Assembly (NCBI GenBank): GCA_028275145.1
Contig: JAQCNG010000161.1
Coordinates: forward strand, 1 to 7,218
Direction of reading: 5' to 3'
Length of the DNA: 7,218 bases
Source of the DNA: Halovenus sp.
GTDB taxonomy: Archaea; Halobacteriota; Halobacteria; Halobacteriales; Haloarculaceae
Both the position numbers and the translations under genes were made by a program. Below, piece after piece: positions 1 through 5,408 of the stretch. Position 1 is the first letter of the stretch. Each line of letters opens with the position of its first letter. Below the pieces are notes generated by a model. That model saw only the letters and a program-made list of their open reading frames with translations. It had not been told where the DNA came from and did no database searches.

Positions 1-459
1 CCCGTGGAACGACTGGTGGTCCGAGAGCACAAACACCGGGTCCTCGGGCGGGTCGACGTCCGCGACGGGTCGGCCCGCCTCGTGGAGCAGGTGGACCGGC
101 CCATCCGTGCTGTCGAGCGTCTCCGCGAACCCCATCCGGACGAGCGACAGCCCCGGTGACACCTCGACAGGGATGTGTCCGATTGCCCCCTCGCGCTCGT
201 CGAGTGCGGTCCGGACGAGCGCGGCCGTCGAGCGCTCGTCGGGGTGCAGTCCCCGTAGCTTCGACCCGTCGAAGCGGACCGTGTACTCGTCCCCGAGCAC
301 GAGCGCGACGCGCGTGTCCGCCCGGATGTCGTGCGAGCGCAGGAGCGCGGCCGTCACCGAGCGGGCCAGCAGGTCCATCCGGCCCGCCCCCGGCAGGTCG
401 TCGAGGGAGAACCCAGACTCGGTCGGCGCGTCGTGACCGACGACGACGAACGTCCTCAC
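1..459 (-). CDS. trmY: tRNA (pseudouridine(54)-N(1))-methyltransferase TrmY, 3' end cut by window edge
   Basis: The 153 residues present look like archaeal TrmY, the SPOUT-family enzyme that uses SAM to methylate N1 of pseudouridine-54 in the tRNA T-loop. The N-terminus [13 protein letters not shown], then [14 protein letters not shown] (residues 18-31), [11 protein letters not shown] (53-63) and the [11 protein letters not shown] segment (72-82) are typical of the family. FVLSDHQSF (143-151) is the start of the SAM-binding trefoil-knot region. The family is about 190-200 residues, so the last quarter, including the rest of the knot, lies beyond base 1. The start is a GTG at 457-459 whose last two bases fall in the TGA of the upstream dehydrogenase gene (GTGA, 4-base overlap). 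This implies cotranscription and translational coupling. No promoter of its own is visible. Confidence 0.9.
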   Translation of the reverse strand, partial: MRTFVVVGHDAPTESGFSLDDLPGAGRMDLLARSVTAALLRSHDIRADTRVALVLGDEYTVRFDGSKLRGLHPDERSTAALVRTALDEREGAIGHIPVEVSPGLSLVRMGFAETLDSTDGPVHLLHEAGRPVADVDPPEDPVFVLSDHQSFHG

Positions 460-1748
460 CACGTCAACCCCTCGTAGGTGATGCCCTCGCGCCGGGAGAC
501 GACTCTGCGCCCGTCGACCACGACGGGACTGGCCATCGCGTCGAACGCCCCGTCGAGCGCCCCGAACTCGTCCCAGTCGGTGACCACCACCGCGCCGTGT
601 GCCCCCTCCAGGGCCGCCGGGGCGCTGTTTGCGTACTCGATGTCCGGGAACCGCTCGCGCATGTTCCCCGCCGCGACGGGGTCGTAGGCGACAACCTCCG
701 CGCCCCGGTCGCCCAACCCCTCCAGTACGGGTATCGCCCGCGAGTTCCTGATGTCGTCTGTGCCGGGTTTGAACGCCAGGCCGAGCACCGCCACCCGCTT
801 TTCCTCCACGTCGACGTGCTCGTCCAGCAGCGAGAGCAGTCGGCGGGGTTGCTCGTTGTTGACCGCGACCGCCGCGTCCAGCACCGCCGGTTCGTAGCCC
901 GCCGCTCTCGCGGACTGCACGATTGCCTCGACGTCCTTCGGGAAACAGCTTCCCCCCCAGCCAACGCCGCTGCGGAGGAACCGCTCGCCGATGCGGTCGT
1001 CCTCGCCGAGCGCGTCGGCAACCTCGTAGGCGTCGACACCCAGCTCCTTGCAGATGTTGCCGATGTCGTTGATGAGACTCACCTTCGCCGCGAGAAAGGC
1101 GTTGTTGGCGTATTTCACCATCTCGGCCTCGCGCCGGCCGGTCTCGACGAGGGCCGTCTCGCCGGTGACCAGTGGCTCGTACAGTTCCCGGAGCAGTGTG
1201 GCCGCGCGCTCGTCGCCGTCCGTTCCGAGCACAATCTTGTCGGGGTCTCTGAAATCGGCGACTGCGGAGCCCTCGCGCTGGAACTCGGGGTTGACCGCCA
1301 CGCCGAGGTCCTCGCCGACGGTCCGGCCCGAGGAGTCCTCCAGTATCGGGACGAGTCGCTCGTCGGTGGTCCCGGGGACGACGGTGCTTTTGACGACGAC
1401 GAGGTGGTAGCCGTCGGTGGTTGCGAGCGCCTCACCGACAGAGCGGACGCCCGCCTCGACGGCCGAGAGGTCGATACCGCCGTCGGAGTTGCTCGGTGTC
1501 TGGATTGCCAGCATCGTCACGTCCGTCTCGGGAAGCACGTCGTAGGACGTCGAGGCACGAAAGCGTCTGCCGGCGTGTTCGGCCACCAGTTCGTCGAGTC
1601 CGGGTTCGTGAATCGGCGATTCCCCATCGTTGAGCGCCGCCACAATCCCCTCGTCGATGTCGATGTTCCAGACGCTGTTCCCGAGGTCCGCGAGACAGAC
1701 ACCGACCGTGGTGCCGACGTAGCCGCTCCCGACGATGCTGACGTTCAT
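456..1748 (-). CDS. aglM: UDP-glucose 6-dehydrogenase (AglM/UGD type)
   Basis: This enzyme oxidises UDP-glucose to UDP-glucuronate in two NAD+-dependent steps. In Haloferax the homologue AglM supplies glucuronate for N-glycosylation of the S-layer; that role is inferred here. Counting from the ATG at 1748 (430 residues), the N-terminal Rossmann fold has GSGYVGTT near 7-14 and an acidic DID near 30-32. [10 protein letters not shown] (about 153-162) and MVKYANNAF (210-218) belong to the catalytic core. GGSCFPKD carries the nucleophilic cysteine at about 268, and its sequence fits UDP-glucose rather than UDP-ManNAc dehydrogenases. The C-terminal UDP-binding domain contains [15 protein letters not shown] near 324-338. 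An in-frame GTG directly before the ATG (1751) would add one residue; I chose the ATG. The gene lies 55 bases after the histidine kinase and overlaps trmY. The assignment as a UDP-glucose dehydrogenase is strong, the AglM pathway role moderate. Confidence 0.93.
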   Translation of the reverse strand: MNVSIVGSGYVGTTVGVCLADLGNSVWNIDIDEGIVAALNDGESPIHEPGLDELVAEHAGRRFRASTSYDVLPETDVTMLAIQTPSNSDGGIDLSAVEAGVRSVGEALATTDGYHLVVVKSTVVPGTTDERLVPILEDSSGRTVGEDLGVAVNPEFQREGSAVADFRDPDKIVLGTDGDERAATLLRELYEPLVTGETALVETGRREAEMVKYANNAFLAAKVSLINDIGNICKELGVDAYEVADALGEDDRIGERFLRSGVGWGGSCFPKDVEAIVQSARAAGYEPAVLDAAVAVNNEQPRRLLSLLDEHVDVEEKRVAVLGLAFKPGTDDIRNSRAIPVLEGLGDRGAEVVAYDPVAAGNMRERFPDIEYANSAPAALEGAHGAVVVTDWDEFGALDGAFDAMASPVVVDGRRVVSRREGITYEGLTW

Positions 1749-1778
1749 CACCAGTCCGTACTCCGCCGAGCGTCTTGA

Positions 1779-1788
1779 GAATTTTGTG
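1779..1788 (-). promoter_or_regulatory. TATA-like box before UDP-glucose dehydrogenase
   Basis: The minus strand reads CACAAAATTC, the only AT-rich block in the 55-base gap between the kinase stop and the dehydrogenase start. It sits about 31-40 bases before the ATG at 1748, which fits a haloarchaeal TATA box driving a transcript with a short leader. The dehydrogenase-trmY pair could therefore be transcribed independently of the kinase. Confidence 0.45.
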
Positions 1789-1803
1789 TTCGCGGGGTCG
1801 ACG

Positions 1804-2850
1804 CTACGGCGGCCGGCGAACGCCGGTTATCTCGAACCGGGTGCCACCGGGCCCGGTATCGGCAACCTCCACCGTCCAGCCGTGGGCCTCGACCGCACGT
1901 TCGACAATGGCGAGTCCGATTCCCGTGTTCGCCTCCGCGGGGCTGGTCGTGACACCCACCTCGAGGAGGTTGTCACGGACCCCTTCCTCGATGCCTGCGC
2001 CGTCGTCGGCGACGTAGAACCCCCCCGCGACCGGGCCGACGCTGACGGTCAACTCGCTGGGGCCGGTCTCCTCGTCGCGCGTGCCGTGCTGGACTGCGTT
2101 CCGGAGCAGCTGCTCCAGCAGCACCTCGACGGTGCGCTCGTCGGCCAGCACCGGTTCGACCGCCTCGACGGCCAGGTCGGCACCGTCCGAATCGATGCGG
2201 TCCCAGACACGCGCGGCGGCCCGCCCGACCTCCACCGGTTCGACCGCCTCGACGTCTGTCCTGCGGGCGAGTGTGACGGCGGTGTCGGCGATCGCGTTCG
2301 TCCGCTCGACCCCGGAGACGATGCGGTCGAGTTTGTCGGTGTCGGTCTCCGGGTCGGCCCCGAGCAGTTCCGCCCACGACAGCGCCGCGGTCAGCGGACT
2401 CCGGATGTCGTGTGAGACCACTGTCGCCAGGTCGGCGAGTGTGTCTCTGTAGTGGTCCCGCTCGTGTTCGGTCCAGAACTCGTCGGTCCGTTCGGCGTGT
2501 TCGACGACAACGTGTGCACCCTCGTCGTCGGTGACACGCCGACCTCGCAACCGGAACCGGCGCGGGAGAGCAGTTGCACGGGGCAGGCTGTACCCCACCT
2601 CGGCCGACTCCCGTTTGCCCGTAAGCAGGGCCGCGAACGCCTCGCGTACCCTCTCGACGCCGGAGTCGTCGACGACCTCCTCACAGGCCGGCAGATACGG
2701 CTCGCCGACGGCTGCTGCCCCGGGCACTGTCCCCGGCACGTCGAGACGCTCCCACGGCCCGCTCGTGTACACGACGGTTCCCTCGGCGTCGAGGATTGCC
2801 AGTGCCGTGTCGAGACGGTCGACCCCCTTTCTGACGAGCGCGTCTCGCAT
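1804..2850 (-). CDS. PAS-type sensor histidine kinase (cytosolic)
   Basis: A two-component sensor kinase of 348 residues from the ATG at 2850. The N-terminal part (about 10-125) looks like a PAS-type sensor domain, with [14 protein letters not shown] near its start. The HisKA region has the H-box [13 protein letters not shown] with phospho-acceptor His near 147. The HATPase domain shows the N-box [10 protein letters not shown] (Asn about 251), G1 DDGAGI (about 282-287) and G2 [16 protein letters not shown] (from about 309). No membrane segment or signal peptide is visible, so it should sense a cytosolic signal. No response regulator is encoded in the window, making it an orphan here; its partner is unknown. 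An in-frame GTG at 2871 would add seven residues (MPFLCGG), but the ATG fits better with the TATA-like block 24-34 bases upstream. It precedes the dehydrogenase on the same strand. Confidence 0.9.
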   Translation of the reverse strand: MRDALVRKGVDRLDTALAILDAEGTVVYTSGPWERLDVPGTVPGAAAVGEPYLPACEEVVDDSGVERVREAFAALLTGKRESAEVGYSLPRATALPRRFRLRGRRVTDDEGAHVVVEHAERTDEFWTEHERDHYRDTLADLATVVSHDIRSPLTAALSWAELLGADPETDTDKLDRIVSGVERTNAIADTAVTLARRTDVEAVEPVEVGRAAARVWDRIDSDGADLAVEAVEPVLADERTVEVLLEQLLRNAVQHGTRDEETGPSELTVSVGPVAGGFYVADDGAGIEEGVRDNLLEVGVTTSPAEANTGIGLAIVERAVEAHGWTVEVADTGPGGTRFEITGVRRPP

Positions 2851-2873
2851 ACCCCCACAGAGGAAGGGCACGG

Positions 2874-2884
2874 AAATGTATGTT
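2874..2884 (-). promoter_or_regulatory. TATA-like box before histidine kinase
   Basis: On the minus strand the block ACATACATTTC lies 24-34 bases before the ATG at 2850. It is the only AT-rich stretch in this upstream region. The spacing predicts a leaderless mRNA and argues for the ATG over the upstream GTG at 2871, which would lie almost inside the box. Confidence 0.45.
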
Positions 2885-2923
2885 CGCCTTCCTGCGACGT
2901 CGACACGAGGTCATCGTCAGCTA

Positions 2924-2943
2924 CCCACGAGTAAACTCGTGGG
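2924..2943. repeat. Perfect 20-base palindrome, likely IS200/IS605-type element end remnant
   Basis: CCCACGAGTAAACTCGTGGG folds into an 8-bp stem with a TAAA loop (9 bp if the T-A pair forms). Short subterminal hairpins of this size are the recognition structures at the ends of IS200/IS605-family elements. From memory, CCCACGAG-CTCGTGGG hairpins are common at the ends of haloarchaeal members and TnpB-only derivatives. No transposase or tnpB reading frame lies nearby, so this would be a solo end or a minimal non-autonomous remnant. The glutaredoxin-like gene stops 5 bases past the palindrome edge (TGA at 2948-2950). It could also act as a transcription terminator between that gene and the kinase, although no T-run follows. 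Confidence 0.55.
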
Positions 2944-2947
2944 CTTG

Positions 2948-3151
2948 TCAGTGGGACTCCCGAGTGACCCCGTACGGTTCGTCGACCAGCACCGGGAGGA
3001 CCCGCTGGCCGGAGACCCGCGCAACCGCGTCACGGTTCGAGTGTCGTCCCTCCACCCAGACGCTCTCGTAGTCGAGACGCAGGTCCTCGAGTCTGTCGAC
3101 GACGAGTTCGCAGAACGGACAGCCCTCCAGACCGTAGAGCGTTCGGTCCAT
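2948..3151 (-). CDS. Glutaredoxin-like thiol-disulfide protein, C-terminally truncated
   Basis: A 67-residue protein starting MDRTLYGLEGCPFC. The CxxC active site is Cys11-Cys14 (CPFC), and LPVLVD (52-57) carries the expected cis-proline at Pro53 of the thioredoxin fold. It should be a cytosolic glutaredoxin-like redox protein; the physiological thiol partner cannot be read from the sequence. Haloarchaeal relatives are, from memory, about 80 residues or more and continue after GVT into a final helix beginning roughly SES-NILEYL. Here the reading ends at GVTRESH, five bases from the palindrome at 2924-2943, so the last helix is missing. The result may be a damaged but possibly still folding protein. 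The start ATG at 3149-3151 is clear. It is divergent from the HEWD gene. I see no convincing TATA box for it. Confidence 0.75.
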   Translation of the reverse strand: MDRTLYGLEGCPFCELVVDRLEDLRLDYESVWVEGRHSNRDAVARVSGQRVLPVLVDEPYGVTRESH

Positions 3152-3212
3152 ACCAGCGGGTGGAGGGCCAGACAGAACTCACCTGTGCCGACCCCGGCCG
3201 GCGGAACGCGAC

Positions 3213-3220
3213 CATTCAAG
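3213..3220 (+). promoter_or_regulatory. TATA-like box before HEWD gene
   Basis: CATTCAAG lies 25-32 bases before the ATG at 3245 and is the only relatively AT-rich segment in the intergenic region. GCCGGC hexamers at 3197-3202 and 3224-3229 flank it. The spacing fits a leaderless transcript. Confidence 0.35.
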
Positions 3221-3244
3221 AGGGCCGGCCACGTTCGGGTCCAC

Positions 3245-3427
3245 ATGGAGAGCATCAGCCCACCCGACGAGCGCAGGTGCGAGCGGTGCGGGCGGGTGGA
3301 ACACTGGGAGGACACCGCGGGAACGTGGGTCGCCGCCGAGGTCGATGGCACACCCCAGCGCGGCGAGGCCCACTGTGTCCACGAGTGGGACATCACCGCC
3401 GCCTACAACCCAATCGAGGGCGAGTAA
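3245..3427 (+). CDS. HEWD family microprotein
   Basis: A 60-residue acidic protein with the signature CVHEWDI at 44-50, for which this haloarchaeal family of unknown function is named. CERC (Cys12 to Cys15) together with Cys44 and His46 could form a small metal site, probably zinc; this is inference from spacing only. It starts MESISPPDERRCERCGR and ends AAYNPIEGE, with no membrane segment or signal peptide. The length and order of elements match my recollection of the family, so it looks intact, unlike the genes on either side. It is divergent from the truncated glutaredoxin and 45 bases before the cutA fragment, in the same direction. Function is not known. Confidence 0.82.
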   Translation: MESISPPDERRCERCGRVEHWEDTAGTWVAAEVDGTPQRGEAHCVHEWDITAAYNPIEGE

Positions 3428-3472
3428 CGGGGCTGTCGTGTGATTGTCGCCGCCGCCGGGGGTACACAGGGT

Positions 3473-3604
3473 ATGCCAACAGCGTACTTGACCGTCCCAC
3501 CCGACGCCGCGGGGGAACTGGCAACCGCGCTCGTCGAGGAGCGTCTCGTGGCCTGTCTCAACCGGATTCCTGGCCCGGTTTGCACCTACCTCTGGACGGC
3601 ACGC
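3473..3604 (+). pseudogene. cutA: cutA (divalent-cation tolerance protein), N-terminal fragment
   Basis: From the ATG at 3473 the reading is MPTAYLTVPPDAAGELATAL followed by VEERLVACLNRIPGP and TYLW. This matches the first 40-45 residues of CutA, a trimeric protein of about 100-110 residues linked to metal tolerance, whose usual pattern is AxxLVEERLAACVN-IPG---YxWxG. After TYLW the frame gives TARRFCLILPG and homology ends. Reading one base over gives LDGTPF, so the normal W-D-G step could be restored by adding one G near 3594, suggesting a one-base deletion. The rest of the gene (EDDEV--LAKTT and the C-terminal half) is absent in all frames. The open frame continues to 3784, but that tail is antisense to the small membrane protein gene and is not credible. 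The conserved trimer-forming part is missing, so this is called a pseudogene. Confidence 0.7.
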
Positions 3605-3631
3605 CGTTTCTGTTTGATTCTCCCGGGCCGG

Positions 3632-3865
3632 TCAGTCCGAGTTCTCCTCGGGGTCTGCCTGGTCCGGGCTCTCGTCATCCTGTTTCCAGTTGTAGTAGTA
3701 CCACGAGACGAGGTAACTGCTCGCCGCGAGGTAAAACAGCACCTCGATGTAGACGTTCCGGTCGATGACGCCACCGGCCTGTGAGACGAAAATCATCATC
3801 AACACGACCAGCACCAGCGCGTAGGCGTTGCGTGCAGCGAGTGTCGGCGGCGTGGCCTCTGCCAT
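3632..3865 (-). CDS. Small two-helix membrane protein, unknown function
   Basis: A 77-residue protein from the ATG at 3865. Two hydrophobic stretches, about 14-34 (AYALVLVVLMMIFVSQAGGVI) excluding its flanks and about 38-58 (VYIEVLFYLAASSYLV and on), predict a helical hairpin in the cytoplasmic membrane. The tail 61-77 is very acidic (QDDESPDQADPEENSD), as expected for a soluble extension in a halophile. There is no metal-binding or catalytic motif, and I do not recognise a named family beyond hypothetical haloarchaeal membrane proteins. A longer reading back to 4000 exists but lacks hydrophobic or conserved sequence and has an unnatural composition. The ATG at 3865 lies 22-29 bases after a TATA-like block. 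The gene follows the zinc microprotein on the same strand with a 106-base gap, and faces the cutA remnant tail to tail. Confidence 0.78.
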   Translation of the reverse strand: MAEATPPTLAARNAYALVLVVLMMIFVSQAGGVIDRNVYIEVLFYLAASSYLVSWYYYNWKQDDESPDQADPEENSD

Positions 3866-3886
3866 CGAGTCGGGGTAGACGGTGCT

Positions 3887-3894
3887 GTTACTTA
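3887..3894 (-). promoter_or_regulatory. TATA-like box before small membrane protein
   Basis: The minus strand reads TAAGTAAC within GCGCTAAGTAACAGC, 22-29 bases before the ATG at 3865. It is the most AT-rich block in the 106-base gap and supports this start and a leaderless transcript separate from the zinc microprotein gene. Confidence 0.4.
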
Positions 3895-3971
3895 GCGCCT
3901 GTGAGTCACTGGACACCCGGGTCGCGGACAGTCGAGTCCGGGTTCGCAGCCACAGCACAGCGGTCGAACGG

Positions 3972-4142
3972 TCAGCCGAGATGTCGCCACGTACCACCAC
4001 ACGTCGGACAGGTGCGGATGGTTCCCACCTCGTCGGGGTCGTCTTTCGTCGCCAGCGTCGCCTCGCAGTTGGTACACTGCAGGCGTTCGTAGGTGTCCTT
4101 CGTCAGGTCACCGTCGCGCAGCCCCTTGCGCACTGATTCCAT
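3972..4142 (-). CDS. HVO_0758-family zinc-finger microprotein
   Basis: A 56-residue protein, MESVRKGLRDGDLTKDTYER followed by two CxxC knuckles, CTNC (Cys23, Cys26) and CPTC (Cys45, Cys48). The N-terminal MESVRKGLRDGDL and the 18-residue spacing between the knuckles match the haloarchaeal HVO_0758 zinc microprotein family, and the length is the same as the Haloferax protein as I recall it. The four cysteines should bind one zinc ion as a zinc ribbon. Such proteins are cytosolic and are thought to act in regulation or complex assembly; the specific role is unknown. The ATG at 4142 is preferred over an upstream in-frame ATG (MFLHVLLAR...), because that extension would start inside the TATA-like box and is not part of the family. 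It is divergent from the glycosyltransferase. Confidence 0.88.
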   Translation of the reverse strand: MESVRKGLRDGDLTKDTYERLQCTNCEATLATKDDPDEVGTIRTCPTCGGTWRHLG

Positions 4143-4166
4143 ACGCGCGAGTAGCACGTGCAGGAA

Positions 4167-4174
4167 CATAAGAC
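4167..4174 (-). promoter_or_regulatory. TATA-like box before zinc microprotein
   Basis: TCTTATGT on the minus strand lies 25-32 bases before the ATG at 4142, fitting a leaderless transcript. Together with the box at 4213-4222 on the other strand it defines a compact divergent promoter region of about 100 bases. Confidence 0.5.
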
Positions 4175-4181
4175 CGGCGTG

Positions 4182-4201
4182 GTCCGGCCATTCTGCCGGA
4201 C
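4182..4201. promoter_or_regulatory. Inverted repeat between divergent promoters, possible operator
   Basis: GTCCGGC and GCCGGAC form a perfect 7-bp dyad around the 6-base spacer CATTCT. The dyad lies between the two oppositely directed TATA-like boxes (4167-4174 and 4213-4222), where a regulator of both the zinc microprotein and glycosyltransferase genes could bind. There is no direct evidence of binding, and GC-rich dyads occur by chance in such genomes. Confidence 0.3.
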
Positions 4202-4212
4202 GAGACCGCGCC

Positions 4213-4222
4213 CTTTTTGATT
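4213..4222 (+). promoter_or_regulatory. TATA-like box before glycosyltransferase
   Basis: CTTTTTGATT lies 22-31 bases before the ATG at 4244. It is a good haloarchaeal TATA match and decides the start: the alternative TTG at 4217 lies inside the box, so translation should begin at 4244 on a leaderless or nearly leaderless mRNA. Confidence 0.55.
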
Positions 4223-4243
4223 GCACGGACCAATCAGATTTCG

Positions 4244-5359
4244 ATGGAGTACGTACAGGAGCGGATTGCGACGCTGCACGCCTACGACGACCCCAACCCG
4301 TCTGCGCCCGTCGAGCAGGCGGCGGTGGTCGTCCCGCTGGCCGGCCGGGACCACGGGACCCCGGCCGCCGAGCGGGTGTTCTCGACCCTCGAAGGGGTCG
4401 GTCCCGGGCGGGTCGTCGTCGCGCTGCAGTCCGACCCCGGAGCGGTCGGCAACGCGGTCGACTGGCTGGAGTCGTTCGACCTGCCGCTGACAGTGCTGTG
4501 GTGTGATGCACCCCCTGTCGAGGCGGCGCTCGCGGACGCGGGACTCGACACCGACGGCACGGGTGGAAAGGGCCGGGACGTCTGGCTCGCGCTCGGACTC
4601 GCGGGCGATGCCGAGTACGTCGTCGTCCACGACGCCGACGCGACCACCTACGACCACACCCACGTCTCGCGGCTGCTCGCCCCCGTCGCCGCGGGCTACG
4701 GGTTCTCGAAGGGCTACTACGCGCGGGTCGAGAACGACCGGCTGTACGGCCGGCTCTGCCGACTGTTCGTCGTGCCGCTCGTGCGGGCGCTGGCCGCCGA
4801 ACACGACGCCGGTCTGCTCTCCTATCTCTCGGCGTTTCGCTACCCGCTGGCCGGCGAGTTCGCAACCACCGGCGACCTGGCGCGGCAACTCCGCGTGCCG
4901 CGTGGCTGGGGGCTGGAGCTGGGCACGCTGGGCGACGCCTTCACACAGGCCGGGTTCGCGGGCACCGCACAGGTCGACCTGGGCACCCACGAACACGACC
5001 ACCGCCCCGTCGCCGGCCAGCAGGGACTCGGTGAGATGGCCGGCGAGGTGGGCCGGACCCTGTTCACCGTGCTCGAAGCGCACGGCATCAGCCCCGACTA
5101 CGGGCGACTGCCCGAGCGTTACGCCGCGGTCGGCCGCCGACTGGTCGAGCAGTACGCCGCCGACGCCGCGTTCAACGGCCTCGACCACGACGCCGAGGCC
5201 GAGCGCGCCCAGGTCGAGCGCTACGCGGCGACGATCACACCGCACAGTGGTGACAGCCGACTGCCCGCCTGGTGTGAGACATCCGTCGACCCCGGGCAGA
5301 TTGCGGACCGCTCGGCCGAGGCGCTGGCCGGTATCGGCCCGACACCCCACGGGCGGTGA
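4244..5359 (+). CDS. GT81-like glycosyltransferase, glucosyl-3-phosphoglycerate synthase-like
   Basis: A 371-residue GT-A-fold glycosyltransferase. Counting from the ATG at 4244, GGKGRDVW (about 107-114) resembles the nucleotide-sugar-binding loop, and HDADATTYD (129-137) has the DxD metal/nucleotide site. FSKGYYARV (154-162), FRYPLAGEF (198-206) and RGWGLELGTL (220-229) follow in the same order as in glucosyl-3-phosphoglycerate synthases (GpgS, GT81). These make glucosyl-3-phosphoglycerate from an NDP-glucose and 3-phosphoglycerate, the precursor of the solute glucosylglycerate. A histidine-rich segment (GTHEHDHRP, 247-255) follows, where GpgS enzymes have a metal-binding His. It appears complete and cytosolic. 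The donor and acceptor are not proven; mannosyl transfer or another acceptor is possible. No HAD phosphatase of the GpgP type is adjacent. The nearby phosphatase is a cysteine-dependent one and probably unrelated. Confidence 0.82.
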   Translation: MEYVQERIATLHAYDDPNPSAPVEQAAVVVPLAGRDHGTPAAERVFSTLEGVGPGRVVVALQSDPGAVGNAVDWLESFDLPLTVLWCDAPPVEAALADAGLDTDGTGGKGRDVWLALGLAGDAEYVVVHDADATTYDHTHVSRLLAPVAAGYGFSKGYYARVENDRLYGRLCRLFVVPLVRALAAEHDAGLLSYLSAFRYPLAGEFATTGDLARQLRVPRGWGLELGTLGDAFTQAGFAGTAQVDLGTHEHDHRPVAGQQGLGEMAGEVGRTLFTVLEAHGISPDYGRLPERYAAVGRRLVEQYAADAAFNGLDHDAEAERAQVERYAATITPHSGDSRLPAWCETSVDPGQIADRSAEALAGIGPTPHGR

Positions 5360-5375
5360 CGTGCCGGCCGGGGAG

Positions 5376-5385
5376 AACAACTAAG
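5376..5385 (+). promoter_or_regulatory. TATA-like box before DUF7109-like gene
   Basis: AACAACTAAG lies about 24-33 bases before the ATG at 5409 and is the only AT-rich block between the two genes. GCCGGCC heptamers at 5363-5369 and 5385-5391 flank it. A leaderless transcript independent of the glycosyltransferase is likely. Confidence 0.4.
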
Positions 5386-5408
5386 CCGGCCCGGAGACAC
5401 GCACACAC

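Noticed and set aside
156..1778. Long plus-strand open frame of 540 codons
   Set aside because: It lies antisense to the UDP-glucose dehydrogenase and trmY, has biased Arg/Val/Asp-rich repeats typical of the reverse frame of GC-rich genes, and shows no domain.
3440..3784. Full 114-residue reading of the cutA frame as an intact protein
   Set aside because: Residues after TYLW do not match CutA, and the tail is antisense to the small membrane protein gene. The N-terminal 11 residues before the ATG at 3473 also lack homology.
3920..3971. Possible tRNA T-arm (GGGTTCGCAGCC) between the two small genes
   Set aside because: No matching 5-bp T-stem, acceptor stem or anticodon arm could be formed around it on either strand.
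3972..4865. Extended 297-residue reading of the zinc microprotein
   Set aside because: The upstream 240 residues are Arg/Pro-rich shadow sequence over the glycosyltransferase; only the last 56 residues match a known family, and a promoter-like box lies between.
4103..5380. Long minus-strand open frame of 425 codons
   Set aside because: It is antisense to the glycosyltransferase, whose motifs are in correct order on the plus strand; the minus reading has no recognisable domain.
5361..5391. GCCGGCC repeats after the glycosyltransferase as an intrinsic terminator
   Set aside because: The spacing between the copies is filled by the next gene's TATA-like box and no T-run follows; an archaeal terminator would be expected to show a T-tract.
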